Assembly (NCBI GenBank): GCA_044358835.1 | Contig: JBIKNF010000001.1 | Coordinates: 196,604 to 260,603 of the forward strand | Direction of reading: 5' to 3' | DNA from: JAJTHC01 sp044358835 | GTDB taxonomy: Bacteria > Cyanobacteriota > Vampirovibrionia > Vampirovibrionales > JAJTHC01 | DNA length: 64,000 bases | Shown: piece after piece, positions 1 to 7,495 of the stretch | Layout of the letters: every line of letters begins with the position of its first letter | Position numbering within the stretch: the stretch's first letter is position 1 | Program-made: the position numbers and the translations under genes | The notes under the pieces: model-generated | Seen by the model: only the letters and a program-made list of their open reading frames with translations | Told to the model about the DNA's origin: nothing | Database searches by the model: none

Positions 1-120
1 TAGAGAAACAAAGATGCCTTTCCAAATTGTCTTATTCTACCTTGCTAAAAATTTCCCTGCAACGTGTCATTGAAGGGGCCAAGTTGACTCAAGGGGATTT
101 AAGGTCAAATGTAGATGACA

Positions 121-156
121 CATTGAAGGACGCGCCCTTAAACGCGTCCTTCAATG
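121..156. repeat. Perfect 14-bp inverted repeat (hairpin)
   Basis: The arms at 121-134 and 143-156 are perfectly complementary around an 8-nt loop. No T-tract follows on either strand, so it is not a classic Rho-independent terminator. It lies 53 bp beyond the stop of the DUF5069 gene and could protect or end that transcript. The rest of bases 1-208 shows nothing I can identify. Confidence 0.6.
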
Positions 157-208
157 CCACGATTTTTCAACCCAAAGGCTTACCCTAATACCCTGATATC
201 CTAATTTC

Positions 209-469
209 CTAGTGCCCTAAGGTCGCGCCTGCTTCTTGCAACGCGGGAATAAGGGTTTCATCACTACGGTGTTGCACCGCCAGCGCCTGAAAGGTCTGGG
301 CGTCTAAACCCAAGCGCTTGAGGCATTGTTGATCCATCGGGCAAGGGTACTTTAAATCAAAGTGCCCAATGGTGCCTTCCGCTTCTAGGCGGGCTTTGTC
401 AGTCATCCGAGCCAACCACGGCGTTTGCGCTACGACCACACTGCCTGCACGAGGTTCTTGAAAAGACAT
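209..469 (-). CDS. DUF5069 family protein
   Basis: A protein of 86 residues. The block WLARMTDKARLEAEGTIG followed by a Cys/Asp-containing stretch and a hydrophobic helix matches the small DUF5069 family, whose function is unknown. There is no signal peptide or membrane segment, so it is probably cytoplasmic. A purine-rich GGGGA precedes the ATG, followed by the CCCC spacer common in this window. It is transcribed divergently from the permease at 585, so the two share a short promoter region. The family match is from memory of the motif, not a search. Confidence 0.75.
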   Translation of the reverse strand: MSFQEPRAGSVVVAQTPWLARMTDKARLEAEGTIGHFDLKYPCPMDQQCLKRLGLDAQTFQALAVQHRSDETLIPALQEAGATLGH

Positions 470-584
470 GGGGAGTCCCCTTTCAAACGATTCACTTTTA
501 CAAATTTAATGGTAACATGAGTTCATTAGAAAAGACGCCTTTTTTTATAAAGTCTTTTTGTTTTGCTGTACAGGATTCCTTGCT

Positions 585-2465
585 ATGTTGTGGTCTGACT
601 TCAAACGATTGATGATTGGTGAACCGCTCGCGTCGGCTCGAGAAAAACATGAACGCATGGTCATTCCCATTGCCTTGTCTATCTTCGCAAGCGATGCCTT
701 GTCTTCAACGGCCTATGGGACCCAAGAAATTTTGATGTCCTTAAACGTGGAAATGTTGCGTACCTATCCGTTACTGGTGAGCTTTTTGTCGATTCCTGTG
801 GCGCTTTTTATTACCTTGATTTTGGCCATTATTATTGTGTCCTACCGTCAAGTGATTAAAGTGTATGACAACGGTGGAGGCTCCTACCAAGTGGCGCGTG
901 AACACTTGGGGCTCACCGCAAGCCATGTGGCGGGGGCGGCGTTGTTGGTGGATTACGTCCTGACTGCAGCGGTTTCAACATCTGCCGCGGTAGATGCCCT
1001 CACTTCAGCGCATTGGATCCCCCTTAGCTCAAAAGTCCCCACCGCCCTTGCCTTTTTAGGGCTTATTACGCTAATTAACCTGCGGGGCGTGCGGGATACT
1101 GGCCTTGTCTTTAGTGTGCCGGCCTATATTTTTATTGGGGTGATGCTCACGTTAATTGGCCAAGGTACGTACCTCGCTTTTACAGGGCAAATCCCCCTGG
1201 ATTTTTCTCACGGCCTGAATCATGCGCTGGGCGTTACCCCCACTGTGTGGGCGTCTTTATGGAATACGAGCCTTCTCTTGATTCTGATTAAAGCCTTTAG
1301 TCACGGTTGTTCGGCTCTTACAGGGATTGAAGCCATTTCAAACGGCGTTAAAGCCTTTAAAGAACCCGCGGCAGACAATGCCAATAAAACGCTGGTGTTA
1401 ATGGGCGTTATTTTGGCCATCATTTTCTTAGGTCTAACGTCGCTGGCCTTTATGTTTGGCTTACTGCCTACGGATCATGAAACGACAGTCTCTCAAGTGG
1501 GGCGGGCCGTGTTTGGCGATGCCAGCCTGTTGTACAACACGTTACAGATTTTTACCGCCATTATTCTGGTGTTTGCCGCCAATACAAGCTTTGCGGGGTT
1601 TCCTCGCTTGGGTTCGTTACTGGCCAATGACGGCTACTTACCGCGTCAATTTATGAACATGGGCGATCGCCTCGTGTTTACCAATGGCATTCTGTTTCTC
1701 GGGCTTATTTCCGCCTTGTTGGTCGTCATTTACAAGGCAGACACGCACGGCTTAATCCCTATGTACGCGGTGGGCGTGTTTTTGTCCTTTACCTTGGCGC
1801 AGGCGGGGATGTGTGTGCATCACCTTAAAAAAAGGCAGAAACACTGGGGAAAAAGTCTCTTTGTCAACGCATTTGGAGCGGTGGTGACGCTTGCTGCCAC
1901 GATTATTCTGACCGTTGAAAAATTCATCGACGGTGCGTGGATCGTGTGTGTGGGGATCCCCTTAATTGTCTGGGGCTTCACATCGATTAAGCAACATTAC
2001 TTAAGTGTGGCTCGGCAATTGGCCTTACCGATTAAAGATGGCTGCTATGAGCCTCGCCCGATTGAACATACGGTGTTGGTGTTGGTGTCTAGTCTGCATC
2101 GTGGCACCATTCCTGCTTTAGAATACGCGCGCACCTTGTCGGCTCATGTAGAAGCGGTGCATGTGTCCTTAAATGAATTTGGCACGAATAATCTCAAGGA
2201 TCAATGGCAGGCGTGGGGTTGTGGCGTGCCACTAACGATTTTACCTTCACCGTTTCGTTCCATTACCGGGCCGTTGTTGGACTATATTGATGAGGTGGAA
2301 AAGCGTTATGAACATAATTTGGTCACCATTATTATTCCCGAATTTGTGACCAAGAAGTTTTGGCATAATGTGTTGCACAATCAAAGTGCGTTGTTGATTA
2401 AGACGTTGCTGACCCTGCGCAAGGGGAAAGTCGTGACCACTGTGCGTTATTACTTAGAAGAATAA
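585..2465 (+). CDS. APC-superfamily permease, KimA-like (probable K+ uptake)
   Basis: A protein of 626 residues from the ATG at 585, which has an AGGA box 9 bases upstream; an in-frame TTG at 558 is possible but less likely. The N-terminus (FKRLMIGEPL, then IFASDALSSTAYGTQEIL) is the signature of the APC subfamily containing Bacillus KimA/YdaO. About 12 hydrophobic segments occupy roughly residues 30-480. The last 140 residues form a soluble alpha/beta tail like the C-terminal domain that binds c-di-AMP in KimA. A role in potassium import is inferred from the family; a broader amino-acid permease cannot be excluded. A strong terminator follows. Confidence 0.85.
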   Translation: MLWSDFKRLMIGEPLASAREKHERMVIPIALSIFASDALSSTAYGTQEILMSLNVEMLRTYPLLVSFLSIPVALFITLILAIIIVSYRQVIKVYDNGGGSYQVAREHLGLTASHVAGAALLVDYVLTAAVSTSAAVDALTSAHWIPLSSKVPTALAFLGLITLINLRGVRDTGLVFSVPAYIFIGVMLTLIGQGTYLAFTGQIPLDFSHGLNHALGVTPTVWASLWNTSLLLILIKAFSHGCSALTGIEAISNGVKAFKEPAADNANKTLVLMGVILAIIFLGLTSLAFMFGLLPTDHETTVSQVGRAVFGDASLLYNTLQIFTAIILVFAANTSFAGFPRLGSLLANDGYLPRQFMNMGDRLVFTNGILFLGLISALLVVIYKADTHGLIPMYAVGVFLSFTLAQAGMCVHHLKKRQKHWGKSLFVNAFGAVVTLAATIILTVEKFIDGAWIVCVGIPLIVWGFTSIKQHYLSVARQLALPIKDGCYEPRPIEHTVLVLVSSLHRGTIPALEYARTLSAHVEAVHVSLNEFGTNNLKDQWQAWGCGVPLTILPSPFRSITGPLLDYIDEVEKRYEHNLVTIIIPEFVTKKFWHNVLHNQSALLIKTLLTLRKGKVVTTVRYYLEE

Positions 2466-2474
2466 AGCGCTTGG

Positions 2475-2505
2475 GGCTAAACCCCACTATTTTTGGGGTT
2501 TAGCC
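2475..2505 (+). terminator. Intrinsic terminator between convergent permease and aconitase genes
   Basis: An 11-bp perfect stem (GGCTAAACCCC / GGGGTTTAGCC) surrounds a 9-base A/T-rich loop, 9 bases after the permease stop. No long U-tract follows on the plus strand. Its right arm runs into a partial copy of repeat R1. Confidence 0.65.
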
Positions 2506-2537
2506 ACTGGGCAAAGGGCTGAAAAAATAGGTTATAC
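2500..2537 (+). repeat. Partial copy of dispersed repeat R1
   Basis: The block GTTTAGCCACTGGGCAAAGG and the following A-rich run ending in TAGGTTATAC closely match 5737-5775, the left part of the R1 copy there. The match ends inside the aconitase gene and supplies its TAA stop (minus strand, 2532-2534). It looks like a truncated relic of the element. Confidence 0.65.
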
Positions 2538-4814
2538 CGTCACTTGCGTTTTTTGATTCGCGGCGTTCATCGCAGAACCTGCCTTAAACCATGCCACTTG
2601 TTCTTGCGCATAACTATGCACCAAGGGGAGTTGAACGCTTGTGCCGTTGGCTTTTTTAACCGTGGCGGTAAGCTCCGAATGAGGCGCCAAAGTGGCTTGA
2701 CCGTCTAGGCTGATTAAGTCGTCAATGTCGATTAAATCATAGTCGGCTTTGTTTTTAAAGGTCAACGCCAAAACGCCTTGCTTTTTCAAGTTCGTTTCAT
2801 GGATTCGGGCGAAACTCCTTGCAATGACTGCTTTTACGCCAAACAACCGAGGCGACATGGCCGCATGTTCACGACTAGAACCTTCACCGTAGTTTTCATC
2901 CCCCACGATGATCGAACCGTTTTGCTCTTTCAGGGCTTTGGCCTTCAACGCCCAGGCGGAAACAGGACGTTCACTGCCGTTAATCACCATGTTCACAGGT
3001 TCTGCAGGCTTACCCGTAGATGCATCCACCGCGGTGAGTAACATATTGTGGCTAATACCTGTTAAATGCCCACGCAACGGCAACCAGTAACGACCGGCAG
3101 GGGAAATGTGATCGGTCGTCGTTTGACCTTGGGTTTTAACCAAAACAGGCACATCGGTAAAGTCTTTTTGAGTGTCAAACGCCTTAAAGGGCTTCAAAAT
3201 TTCTAAACGATGACTCTGCGGATCCACCACCACACTGAGGTGATCCCGCTTTTCAAGAGGAGCCGTATACCCTTGCCAGCTAATGGTAAAGCCTTGTTCA
3301 GGAATATCCAACGCGGTGGGGACAGGGAGCTTTTCGCCTTCAAGTGCATCGGTAACGGGGTTGAAATGGGTGGAACCTGCCAACGCATACGCCATGACCA
3401 AATCAGGACTGCCGATAAAAGAAAGGGTGTCGGCATTGCCGTCATTACGCTTGGGGAAATTACGGTTGAAGGAGGTAATAATGGCGTTTTGGCCAGCAGG
3501 CATGCTGGTTCTGTCCCAATTGCCGATGCAAGGGCCACAGGCGTTGGCCAATACCACCGCGCCTAAGGCTTCAAAAACGGCCAAAATTCCGGTGGCTTTA
3601 ATCGTTTCATACACTTGAATAGAACCGGGGGTAATAAACAAAGGCGCCTTCAATTTAATACCACGCTTAATCGCTGCACGAGCAATCACCGCAGCACGCT
3701 CTAAATCTTCGTAGCTAGAGTTGGTGCAAGAGCCGATCAAGGTTGCACTGAACACTTCAGGCCATGCGTTTTGGGTGACTTCAGCGGGAAACTGAGAAAT
3801 AGGCCGTGCCCGATCAGGACTATGAGGCCCCACCAAATAAGGTTCTAAGGCATTTAAATCAATTTCAATGACTTCATCAAAGTATTGAGACGGATTGGCG
3901 TAAACGTCTGCATCGCCACGCAAGTCTTCGGCGAATTCGTTGGCCAAATCGGCAATTTCAGCCCGTTCGGTGGCGCGCAAATACCGTGCCATGCTTTCAT
4001 CATACGCAAATAAAGAAGTGGTGGCCCCCAGTTCAGCGCCCATATTGGTAATGGTGCCTTTACCGGTACAGCTCATGGCGGTGGCGCCTTCACCAAAGTA
4101 TTCAATAATTTTATTGGTGCCGCCTTTGGTCGTTAAAATTTCCAGCACTTTTAGAATAATGTCTTTGGGCGACGTCCAACCCGTGAGCCGGCCTTTTAAG
4201 TGGACGCCCACCATTTTAGGGGCCCGAACGTCCCACGTTAAGCCAGCCATTACATCGGCGGCATCTGCTCCGCCTACGCCAATGGCCACCATGCCCAAAC
4301 CGCCTGCATTGGGGGTATGGCTGTCGGTACCGAGCATCATGCCACCGGGGTAGGCGTGCTTTTCAAGCACCACTTGGTGAATAATCCCGCTACCGGGTCC
4401 CCAAAAGCCCATGCCGTATTTTTTGGCCGCCGATTCTAAAAAGGCGTAGACTTCCTTGTTTTCTTCGTTGGCTTGCACCATGTCCAAATCCGCCCCAACT
4501 TTGGATCGAATTAAGTGATCGCAATGAACGGTGGAAGGCACGGCCACGGTGTCACGACCGGCTTGCATAAATTGTAAAATCGCCATTTGCGCCGTGGCAT
4601 CTTGCATGGCCACCCGCGCGGGGCGCAAGGCCAACATTGAAACCCCGCGTTCAATGGCACCAAGCGCTTGGATGTCGTCCACATGGGCGATGAGAATTTT
4701 TTCAGCCGTGGTGAGGTTTGGACGCCCGAGTTGTTGCTTGGCTTGGGCAATTTTTTGACGGGCGGCTTCATAATGCGTACGAATGCGTTTAAGGGTTTCT
4801 GACTTATTTTCCAT
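2532..4814 (-). CDS. acn: Aconitate hydratase (mitochondrial-type aconitase)
   Basis: A protein of 760 residues catalysing citrate to isocitrate in the TCA cycle through a [4Fe-4S] cluster. Cluster ligands are visible as Cys363 in IGSCTNS and Cys426/Cys429 in ACGPCIG. Other landmarks are HCDH at 97-100, TDSHTPNAGG near 163, RNFPKRNDGN near 451 and the C-terminal swivel domain with GDENYGEGSSREHA. Length and motif order fit the mitochondrial aconitase group rather than AcnB. AAGGA precedes the ATG by about 10 bases. The distal end overlaps a fragment of repeat R1, which provides the stop codon. It appears monocistronic, behind an extended -10 promoter at 4893. Confidence 0.95.
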   Translation of the reverse strand: MENKSETLKRIRTHYEAARQKIAQAKQQLGRPNLTTAEKILIAHVDDIQALGAIERGVSMLALRPARVAMQDATAQMAILQFMQAGRDTVAVPSTVHCDHLIRSKVGADLDMVQANEENKEVYAFLESAAKKYGMGFWGPGSGIIHQVVLEKHAYPGGMMLGTDSHTPNAGGLGMVAIGVGGADAADVMAGLTWDVRAPKMVGVHLKGRLTGWTSPKDIILKVLEILTTKGGTNKIIEYFGEGATAMSCTGKGTITNMGAELGATTSLFAYDESMARYLRATERAEIADLANEFAEDLRGDADVYANPSQYFDEVIEIDLNALEPYLVGPHSPDRARPISQFPAEVTQNAWPEVFSATLIGSCTNSSYEDLERAAVIARAAIKRGIKLKAPLFITPGSIQVYETIKATGILAVFEALGAVVLANACGPCIGNWDRTSMPAGQNAIITSFNRNFPKRNDGNADTLSFIGSPDLVMAYALAGSTHFNPVTDALEGEKLPVPTALDIPEQGFTISWQGYTAPLEKRDHLSVVVDPQSHRLEILKPFKAFDTQKDFTDVPVLVKTQGQTTTDHISPAGRYWLPLRGHLTGISHNMLLTAVDASTGKPAEPVNMVINGSERPVSAWALKAKALKEQNGSIIVGDENYGEGSSREHAAMSPRLFGVKAVIARSFARIHETNLKKQGVLALTFKNKADYDLIDIDDLISLDGQATLAPHSELTATVKKANGTSVQLPLVHSYAQEQVAWFKAGSAMNAANQKTQVTV

Positions 4815-4892
4815 GGGGGACGTTCCTTTTTTCAGGGTAAGCCCTCTATATTAGACTTAAAGGGGGCTTCAGACACGACAATAGACCTTTTC

Positions 4893-4901
4893 ATTATACC
4901 A
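4893..4901 (-). promoter_or_regulatory. Extended -10 promoter element for aconitase
   Basis: On the minus strand this reads TGGTATAAT, a consensus -10 hexamer with a TGn extension, about 79 bases upstream of the aconitase ATG. No good -35 hexamer is visible, as is usual for extended -10 promoters. The rest of 4815-5098 is A/T-rich spacer between divergent genes. Confidence 0.5.
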
Positions 4902-5098
4902 ACAAAACAGTAAAGCAAGCGATTTATTTTAGACGCGGACAGAAAGCTTGCCGACGGGTACTGAGGCAGGTAACGGAGTGTAACGATTGTGGGAAAGGCT
5001 GGTACAGGTTTGGCTTGACGGGGCTTTATGTAACTGTCAGTATGAATGATGCTGACCTAGTAGACTAAATTATAGAATATATAAGGAAACGGTAACAA

Positions 5099-5398
5099 AT
5101 GATGATGCAACTAACCCCCCCCACTAACTATAGTATAGCGAAAAATAGTCGCTTGCCCCTTTCCCAGACTACACAATTAAAAGCCACTGAGATCCAGCGT
5201 AATGGCAATGGATTGACTAAAGCAGAACAGCATCATATGGTATCTTTACACCATTCAATTAACGCCCTCCCAAAAGTAATTGAAAAGTGTCGGTTCCATT
5301 ATGTAAAAAAAGGCCTACAGGCTAAGCTCGAACGACAAATCAATGAATTAAAAGAATTAAAATTAAAGTACCCTGAGTGGGTAAACTTTCTCAACTAA
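5099..5398 (+). CDS. Hypothetical small protein
   Basis: A protein of 99 residues with no family I recognise. The start ATGATGATG follows AAGGAAA by about 10 bases, and the run of Met codons matches fliL, fliM and fliY in this window, which supports real translation. The N-terminal 35 residues are polar and Pro/Thr-rich. The C-terminal half (LTKAEQHHMV to the end) is charged and helical, with a Leu/Lys/Glu repeat suggesting a short coiled coil. There is no signal peptide or membrane segment. It stands alone just before the R2/R1 repeat block. Confidence 0.55.
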   Translation: MMMQLTPPTNYSIAKNSRLPLSQTTQLKATEIQRNGNGLTKAEQHHMVSLHHSINALPKVIEKCRFHYVKKGLQAKLERQINELKELKLKYPEWVNFLN

Positions 5399-5521
5399 GT
5401 AAGAGGGGGTATCATTAGCCTAATTGATAGTAAAAAGTAGGTTTTTGCCCCTCCCTCCCGTCCCGAACCACGAGTTTTAATTTTCTCGTATTGAACTAAG
5501 GAACAAGTTGGTTTCGAAGAT

Positions 5522-5717
5522 CTTGCCGACGGCGCACTAAATGCGAGGCTTCCGAGACATTTTGCGCACGGCAGGAACAACGATAGAGCGAGAGGGGTGG
5601 GATTCTTAAGGGAGGGGGGCGACCAAGACCCTCCCTCCCTTAAGCCGCCTTTAGAGGTGTTGGAGACCTTTGGCGGAGCAAAGGTCTCTGACAACGACCA
5701 GCTATAAAAGAGAACGA
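5522..5717. repeat. Dispersed structured repeat R2, copy a
   Basis: About 190 bp sharing long blocks with 58045-58270 and, reversed, with the window end. Three hairpins can be drawn: TGCCG..CGGCA at 5524-5575; a stem of 11 perfect pairs at 5606-5616/5633-5643; and a 10-bp perfect stem GAGACCTTTG/CAAAGGTCTC at 5663-5672/5679-5688. The middle stem sequence differs between copies but remains paired. The reading frames across it are shadows of the repeat. Confidence 0.8.
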
Positions 5718-5725
5718 GAAAAGCC

Positions 5726-6010
5726 AAAAATCGTGTAGTTTAGCCACTGGGCAAAGGGGTTAAAAATAGGGTATACTGAAAAAGAGTGACTTTTTTCAAC
5801 AGGCCTTCACCCCCCAGCAAATTCCTTGAAAATTGAGCAAAAAACCAGTCTGGCGTGGCCAAAAAACAGACTTTCGTGGCCAGAAAAACGACTTTCGTGG
5901 CCAAAAAACAGACTTTCATGGACAGAAAAACGACTTTCATGGCCAAAAATCGGACTTTCGTGGCCAAAAAACAGACTTTTCGACACACGAAATTAGGGCG
6001 TTTTTTTACA
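5726..6010 (+). repeat. Dispersed repeat R1, full copy
   Basis: Matches the reverse complement of about 61425-61600. The shared core includes AAAAATAGGGTATACTGAAA, then AAGAGTG.CTTTTTT and AACAGGCCTTCAC, and homology continues to GAGCAAAAAAC. The left third also matches 2500-2537. This copy carries a 21-bp tandem array that the 61-kb copy lacks. The motif CGACACACGAAAT closes the element here and is present in inverted orientation in the other copy. Confidence 0.8.
5848..5980 (+). repeat. 21-bp minisatellite, about 6.3 units
   Basis: Tandem units near GACTTTCGTGGCCAAAAAAC, mostly alternating two variants (CCAAAAAACAGAC and CCAGAAAAACGAC), which gives a 42-bp higher-order period. Because 21 is a multiple of three, several frames on both strands stay open and encode heptapeptide repeats. 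None has a convincing ribosome binding site. There is no spacer structure, so it is not a CRISPR array. Confidence 0.85.
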
Positions 6011-6040
6011 TCGTTATATAGTAAAAAGGGGGGGTAAACT

Positions 6041-7069
6041 CTAGCCTTTTAACTGTTGAACGTAGGTGCGCCCCACTTGGGTCAAGCGATATTCCATGGT
6101 CGTGGCGTTGCCGGTTAAATCAGGCACCACTTCAATGTATCGTTGGGCCAAGGCACGTTCAAGCACCGCATGGTTAAGATGCCCTGCTTCGGCGGATTCC
6201 ACCAAGTGTTTCAGGGGAGACAACCCAAAGGTGGGCTGATGCAAGTAGGTTCTCAAATACTCGCCCGCAAGCAACAGCACTTCGGTGATGTCGTTAAAGC
6301 GAGAATGGCTTAAAAATCTTGTAAAATCAGGGTTTTCCGCCTTTGTGGATTCACTTAACGGGCGGGGAGGCGCTTGTAAATCTTGTAGCAGGGTTGAAAA
6401 AATCGGCGAGATGGGCGCTTCTTCAACAGGGGGCGCGGGGTCATAAGCGGGGAGAGGGCGCTGGGGTTGAAAGGCTTGCTGGGTCTGCTGAATGAGCTGT
6501 TCTACCGCCGAAGGAAGAGGAGGGACGGAGGGCGGTGCGGGGGAGGCCATGGGCCTATTTTGCGTAGGGAGAGTCGGGAACAATTGCTGAGCGACTTCTT
6601 CTTGCCTGTGGTGCTTGGCGGTGGAAGCATCCACCCACGCCTTGCATGACGCCAAATCAAACTCCCCTAGATCCACCTGCACCGCAGGATCCAAAACCGC
6701 AGGAGCCGAAACGCAAACGCCCGAATCTGAAGCGTTAGACGCTGAACGAGCTGGCGTATAAGGGCGTTGCCGCAAGGGAAGCAAGCCTGCCAAGGCTTGT
6801 TGCACCTTCCACGCTTGCTGGCCCATAAAGTGGGCATCCGAAGAATGGAGTTCAAATTCGATGCCCGCTTCATGCCATTTTAAATGGTAAGGAAGGGGCG
6901 GCATTGCTACCGAACAAGGGGGGGAAGGTGGCCTATTGGAAAGAGTTTCAAGCCCTTGGGCCGTTTTAACTTGTGCCGTCCGTTTGCGGGGGGAGGGGGA
7001 CGTCTTTTTTAAAGTGGTTTTAGCGGGAGCAGCCTTCTGTTTAGAAGGCGTTTTAGGGGCATCTTTCAA
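6041..7069 (-). CDS. Hypothetical protein, basic/Pro-rich linkers with a shared small domain
   Basis: A protein of 342 residues starting at a TTG (AAAAGGA upstream). Residues 1-45 are Lys/Pro/Thr-rich and very basic. Residues 58-95 (YHLKWHEAGIEFELHSSDAH onward) resemble the whole 51-residue protein encoded just upstream. A Pro/Gln-rich linker covers about 95-250. The last 85 residues (SRFNDITEVLLLAGEYLRTY onward) look like a compact helical, possibly winged-helix domain. No family was recognised. It is likely cytoplasmic, perhaps nucleic-acid binding given the basic tail; that is inference. It is co-directional with the small gene, 44 bases away. Confidence 0.7.
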   Translation of the reverse strand: MKDAPKTPSKQKAAPAKTTLKKTSPSPRKRTAQVKTAQGLETLSNRPPSPPCSVAMPPLPYHLKWHEAGIEFELHSSDAHFMGQQAWKVQQALAGLLPLRQRPYTPARSASNASDSGVCVSAPAVLDPAVQVDLGEFDLASCKAWVDASTAKHHRQEEVAQQLFPTLPTQNRPMASPAPPSVPPLPSAVEQLIQQTQQAFQPQRPLPAYDPAPPVEEAPISPIFSTLLQDLQAPPRPLSESTKAENPDFTRFLSHSRFNDITEVLLLAGEYLRTYLHQPTFGLSPLKHLVESAEAGHLNHAVLERALAQRYIEVVPDLTGNATTMEYRLTQVGRTYVQQLKG

Positions 7070-7113
7070 GGCAAGGGTTCCTTTTCGTTTAAAGCCAACG
7101 CACGCAAGTCGCC

Positions 7114-7269
7114 TTAGTGAAAAGCGGGGGAGGCGTTGACGTTGTTTTGAGACGAAGTGAGCAGGGCTTCACGCCAATTTTCCAGCTGGGCTTCAATAAA
7201 TTGTGGGTCATCACTCTGAAGTTCTAGTTCTAAATCGCCTTTTTTAAGTTTGAACACGTAATCGCTCAT
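7114..7269 (-). CDS. Small protein (51 aa) sharing a domain with its downstream neighbour
   Basis: The reading frame encodes MSDYVFKLKKGDLELELQSD followed by DPQFIEAQLENWREALL and a polar tail. AAAGGAG stands about 8 bases before the ATG. The pattern Y.FK...G.E.EL.S.D..F...Q...W..AL is shared with residues 58-95 of the protein encoded at 6041-7069, so the two genes probably derive from a duplicated domain. Function unknown; probably cytoplasmic. Confidence 0.7.
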   Translation of the reverse strand: MSDYVFKLKKGDLELELQSDDPQFIEAQLENWREALLTSSQNNVNASPAFH

Positions 7270-7495
7270 GGGGAAACTCCTTTGGGTCGTTTTGTGGGAC
7301 TTTTTGAAGGTCTTTCAAAGTAAACCATAAAACCCGCTTCTACAGGAACGTTGAGGCGGTTATTTCATCCACTTATGGGACATTTTGCCAAAAATGCAGG
7401 GCATCCTTCAAATGGCGGATGTGATTTAAGAAGACCGCCTTTCATAATACAAAAAAGTTGAACGGTTCAGCCTGCATGAAGGAATCTTCACGACC

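Noticed and set aside
3203..4758. Several long frames antisense or out of frame within aconitase
   Set aside because: Shadows of a strongly conserved gene; none resembles a known family.
5395..5727. Minus-strand frame of 110 residues over the R2 repeat
   Set aside because: Its sequence is dictated by repeat R2, has no ribosome binding site, and would change completely with the stem differences between copies.
5848..5980. Possible CRISPR array
   Set aside because: Units are contiguous without spacers and no cas gene is present.
5740..6037. Three frames with heptapeptide repeats over the minisatellite
   Set aside because: A 21-bp repeat keeps all frames open; none has a start signal and the product would be pure repeat plus R1 sequence.
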